This document shows, one piece after another, positions 39,718-42,290 of a DNA stretch of 42,290 bases. A program made the translations under genes and the position numbers. The notes under the pieces are model-generated. The model did not search any database and was not told the origin of the DNA. It saw only the letters and a program-made list of their open reading frames with translations. Source of the DNA: Hellea sp. (GTDB taxonomy: Bacteria; Pseudomonadota; Alphaproteobacteria; Caulobacterales; Maricaulaceae); NCBI GenBank assembly GCA_020631215.1, contig JAHDHS010000019.1:1-42290 (forward strand), read 5' to 3'. Numbering within the stretch: the stretch's first letter is position 1; each line of letters begins with the position of its first letter.

Positions 39718-42290
39718 TTAGAACTTCATTGCTGCTGTCATACCATATGTGCGAGGTGTCCCAAACACATTCACGACTGACGAGAGCGGGCCGAATGGCA
39801 GAGTGTCTATAGTATATTCATCATCTGTCAGGTTTTGCCCCCAAAGTGCCAGACTGATCTCATTTCCTGAGTCCAGCTCTTTAGAGAGACCAATACGGCC
39901 GCTCAGGAGTTTTTGTTCTGTTAAATAAGCAAAAGGCGTGGTTTCCACTTCGTCTTTGTAGCTGTAGTTGATGGTACCAAACACTCCCATGCCATTACTG
40001 AGTGTCCGGTCATAATTAGCCGCCACAGAGTAACTAAGCTCCGGAGTGCCTTGAATTGATTCCCTTGTCACAACGCCAACTTGAGGGTTTGGTGATACAA
40101 GATCATCTGTCTCTCCATTAATATATGCAATATTTCCGGATAGTGTGAAATCTTCTGTCATTGCAAATGTAGCATCTGCTTCAATACCCCATATGTCAGT
40201 CTTACTGTTTACGATTGCACGTTTTGTCGAAATTAATGGGTCAATTGAAACTGTGACTTGTTCATTAGGAATATCATATATGAAAGCTGCTGCATTTAAG
40301 CGGAATCTATCGCCAAAATCGCCCTTAAAGCCAAATTCGTAAGACGTGATCTCTTCAGGTTGGAAAATGAAGTCTGCCCCAACAGTTTCGCCCGCAGCAG
40401 GCAGCAATGAAGCACTGGCATTAAATCCGCCTGAACGGAATGCCTGCGAGTAACTAGCATATACCATAAGATCGTCATTAACATCATACTCAATGATTGC
40501 TTGTGGATCCAGGCTGTCAAAACTTACCTTATCCGATTGCGGCAAGATTGGGTTACCCAGTAAGTCTATTGTATCGCGGAAGAAAGGAGATAAATTTTGT
40601 TGAAATCCTTTCTTAGTTTCATCTGAGTAACGCAGACCACCGATCAAACGCAAATCGTCATTCACGTGGTATGTCAGCTGCCCATATGCGGCATAAGCCT
40701 TTGTATCAACACTCAGAAAGTTTCCGGTCGCAAAACGAACTTCAGGAAGAACCCCCGCAAGAAAATTGGCCGAGCCGTCAGCGGCTAAACCTGCCACGAA
40801 AGCATTTGGAGCAGGGTTTCCTTGCACTTGACAGAAAGCCAATGGAATACGTCCCGCAGCCGCATCAGCACATAAAAGCCCAGGCAGACCGACACCTAAA
40901 CCAGGCGCTAGTAAATCAAGATAGTCCTGCGCATCCCCGCCGTTAAATCCAGCTCTGCCTGTGGCGGTAGATTCATCGAAGTAATAGACACCCGCAGTGT
41001 AATCAATCTTACCATCAGAAAAGCTACCTGTAGATGTTGTCTCAAAGCTAATCTGGGAATGCCCATCAACTGTCGGCGATCTCTCACCATCAGGTGATTG
41101 ATAAAATCCTGTAACAGGGTCGCGTGGAATGAAATCATCCCAATCGGCGCGAGCCTGTACTCCCACCCGAGCCAGAAGCTCTGGCAAGCGCGCGAAAACA
41201 TTGTTGAATGAATAATTCTGCCCAAAAAATTGGGCATTTGGAACCGTGTTGGAGTTCAGTATAACATTCACAATCGCAGGATTAACTTGAGGATTAAGTT
41301 GGACATAACGCTCTGAGTCCAGACCGCGCCACGCAAGAGTCGTTCTCATACTGTGGTTTTCGTGGAAATTCCAATTCGTTGTGATGCTAACGCCTTTGTT
41401 TTCAGCAAAGCCATCACCCACAACTCCATTTGCGGTGAATTCATCTATTCTGTCATCCGTAGCGCCCTGCACAGCTGCGCCAAAAACGGCAGACGAACCT
41501 GGGCGGCACCCAACTGCTGGTTCATTGTCTAATCCACAACCGATATTGAAAGCTTGGTAAAAATATGGCTCATTGGTAGATTTATTATAATCAGCCGCCA
41601 TAGTCATATCGAATTTGTCAGAGAATTCGATGAGAAATGCCATACGACCACCTATACGATCATATCCTGCCCAATCATTTCCTTCACCTAGGTTTTTAAC
41701 CCAGCCATCACGGGCAGAAAATTTGCCTGAAGCCCGGAACGCCGCGGTATCACCCATTGGCATATTAAAACCTGCGGTAACGCCAAGCGCATTATAATTT
41801 CCGTAATCAACGCTTACCTGACCAGAGAACTCTGACGGATCAGGCGCCGCAGAAACCAGATTAATTGCCCCTGCCACTGCATTCCGGCCATAAAGCGTGC
41901 CTTGCGGCCCCTTGAGAACTTCGACGCGCGCTAGATCCGGAGAGTCAAAGGCAAGCCCAACGACCTTCCCTAGATATACACCATCGGTATAAATCGCGAC
42001 TTTATTATCAAGCCCCAACTGAGGGTCGAATGTCCCAATACCGCGAAGGCTTAGGCGTAAGCCGTTCGAGTTAGCGGCGGCGGGATATGAGTACAAACCA
42101 GGGGTGTATTGCGCGATGTCTTCCAAGCCTTCAATACGGTTATTTTCTAAAGCCTCGGCGTCAAATGCAATAATTGACGCAGAAACATCCTGGAGCGACT
42201 CCTCCTTTTTTGTTGCTGTAACAACGATTTCGTCTAGCTGCGCATAGGCGGGCGCAGTCATGGCCATTAAAGAAGTCGTGATAGTGAGGG
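39718..42290 (-). CDS. TonB-dependent outer-membrane receptor (5' end beyond window)
   Basis: At least 849 residues counted from an internal ATG at 42267; the frame stays open to the edge (preceding codons read LTITTSL), so the true start and the first part of the signal peptide lie outside. The visible end of the signal is TAPAYAQ, followed by the plug domain: DEIVVTATKKEESLQDVSAS, RLSLRGIGTFDPQ and GTLYGRNAVAGAINLVSA. The barrel ends in YGMTAAMKF with the terminal Phe. It should import a bulky ligand with TonB energy; related receptors are numerous in sphingomonad and caulobacter-like degraders. The coding region looks more AT-rich than neighbouring genes. Position beside the catabolic island suggests uptake of its substrate. 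Confidence 0.93.
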   Translation of the reverse strand, partial: LTITTSLMAMTAPAYAQLDEIVVTATKKEESLQDVSASIIAFDAEALENNRIEGLEDIAQYTPGLYSYPAAANSNGLRLSLRGIGTFDPQLGLDNKVAIYTDGVYLGKVVGLAFDSPDLARVEVLKGPQGTLYGRNAVAGAINLVSAAPDPSEFSGQVSVDYGNYNALGVTAGFNMPMGDTAAFRASGKFSARDGWVKNLGEGNDWAGYDRIGGRMAFLIEFSDKFDMTMAADYNKSTNEPYFYQAFNIGCGLDNEPAVGCRPGSSAVFGAAVQGATDDRIDEFTANGVVGDGFAENKGVSITTNWNFHENHSMRTTLAWRGLDSERYVQLNPQVNPAIVNVILNSNTVPNAQFFGQNYSFNNVFARLPELLARVGVQARADWDDFIPRDPVTGFYQSPDGERSPTVDGHSQISFETTSTGSFSDGKIDYTAGVYYFDESTATGRAGFNGGDAQDYLDLLAPGLGVGLPGLLCADAAAGRIPLAFCQVQGNPAPNAFVAGLAADGSANFLAGVLPEVRFATGNFLSVDTKAYAAYGQLTYHVNDDLRLIGGLRYSDETKKGFQQNLSPFFRDTIDLLGNPILPQSDKVSFDSLDPQAIIEYDVNDDLMVYASYSQAFRSGGFNASASLLPAAGETVGADFIFQPEEITSYEFGFKGDFGDRFRLNAAAFIYDIPNEQVTVSIDPLISTKRAIVNSKTDIWGIEADATFAMTEDFTLSGNIAYINGETDDLVSPNPQVGVVTRESIQGTPELSYSVAANYDRTLSNGMGVFGTINYSYKDEVETTPFAYLTEQKLLSGRIGLSKELDSGNEISLALWGQNLTDDEYTIDTLPFGPLSSVVNVFGTPRTYGMTAAMKF

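Noticed and set aside
1-42290. CRISPR arrays, insertion sequences, prophage or toxin-antitoxin modules
   Set aside because: No regularly spaced repeats, transposase, phage structural proteins or toxin-antitoxin pair could be recognised in the sequence.

Overview
The window is chromosomal DNA from an alphaproteobacterium, most likely a marine Caulobacterales/Maricaulales-type organism. The pointers are two CtrA-like TTAA-N7-TTAA sites in intergenic DNA, an SO_2929/HNE_0200-type lipoprotein pair, a TonB-dependent receptor, and many acyl-CoA and lipid catabolism genes. The taxonomic placement is inference. Genes are densely packed (the longest gene-free stretch is about 215 bp). I see no insertion sequence, phage gene, CRISPR array or integrase.

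Region by region. (1) 149-2101: a cytochrome P450 and a methyltransferase. (2) 2077-6096, minus strand: a SulP anion transporter, then a beta-helix lipoprotein and a di-heme cytochrome lipoprotein coupled by an ATGA overlap. (3) 6214-7257: an AraC-type regulator whose upstream DNA holds an array of TGACAA boxes and a CtrA-like site. (4) 7473-10732, minus strand: a four-gene operon of HSDL2-like SDR, DUF1330, DUF2855 and a dienoyl-CoA-isomerase-like crotonase. (5) 10917-16842: a predicted lipidated beta-barrel, an Atm1-type ABC exporter, a WecG/TagA-like glycosyltransferase, a SIMPL lipoprotein and an acyl-CoA carboxyltransferase without a biotin partner. (6) A CAT-anticodon tRNA, then divergent glpK and glpD around a GlpR-like operator, followed by a sterol-desaturase-family hydroxylase, a Nudix hydrolase, a CorA/ZntB-like transporter and a GPH-type MFS transporter.

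(7) 23916-39594 is the most striking block, a catabolic island. A tandem pair of acyl-CoA dehydrogenases (minus) diverges from AtuA, acyl-CoA carboxylase beta, biotin carboxylase/BCCP, a TIGR03084-type protein and an MDR oxidoreductase (plus). A third acyl-CoA dehydrogenase (minus) diverges from a second plus-strand run: hydratase, acylating aldehyde dehydrogenase and hydroxy-oxo-acid aldolase (the lower meta-cleavage pathway), an unusual SDR and a KshA-like Rieske oxygenase. Two back-to-back terminators follow, then a TonB-dependent receptor that runs off the right edge.

Taken together, the island looks built to take up and degrade a branched isoprenoid or steroid-like compound. The receptor would import it, the Rieske enzyme (and perhaps the distant P450) would hydroxylate it, the dehydrogenases and carboxylase would shorten branched acyl-CoA intermediates, and the hydratase-aldolase-dehydrogenase trio would turn the ring-cleavage product into pyruvate and an acyl-CoA. 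No ring-cleavage dioxygenase, CoA ligase, thiolase or ferredoxin reductase lies in the window, so the substrate remains unproven.
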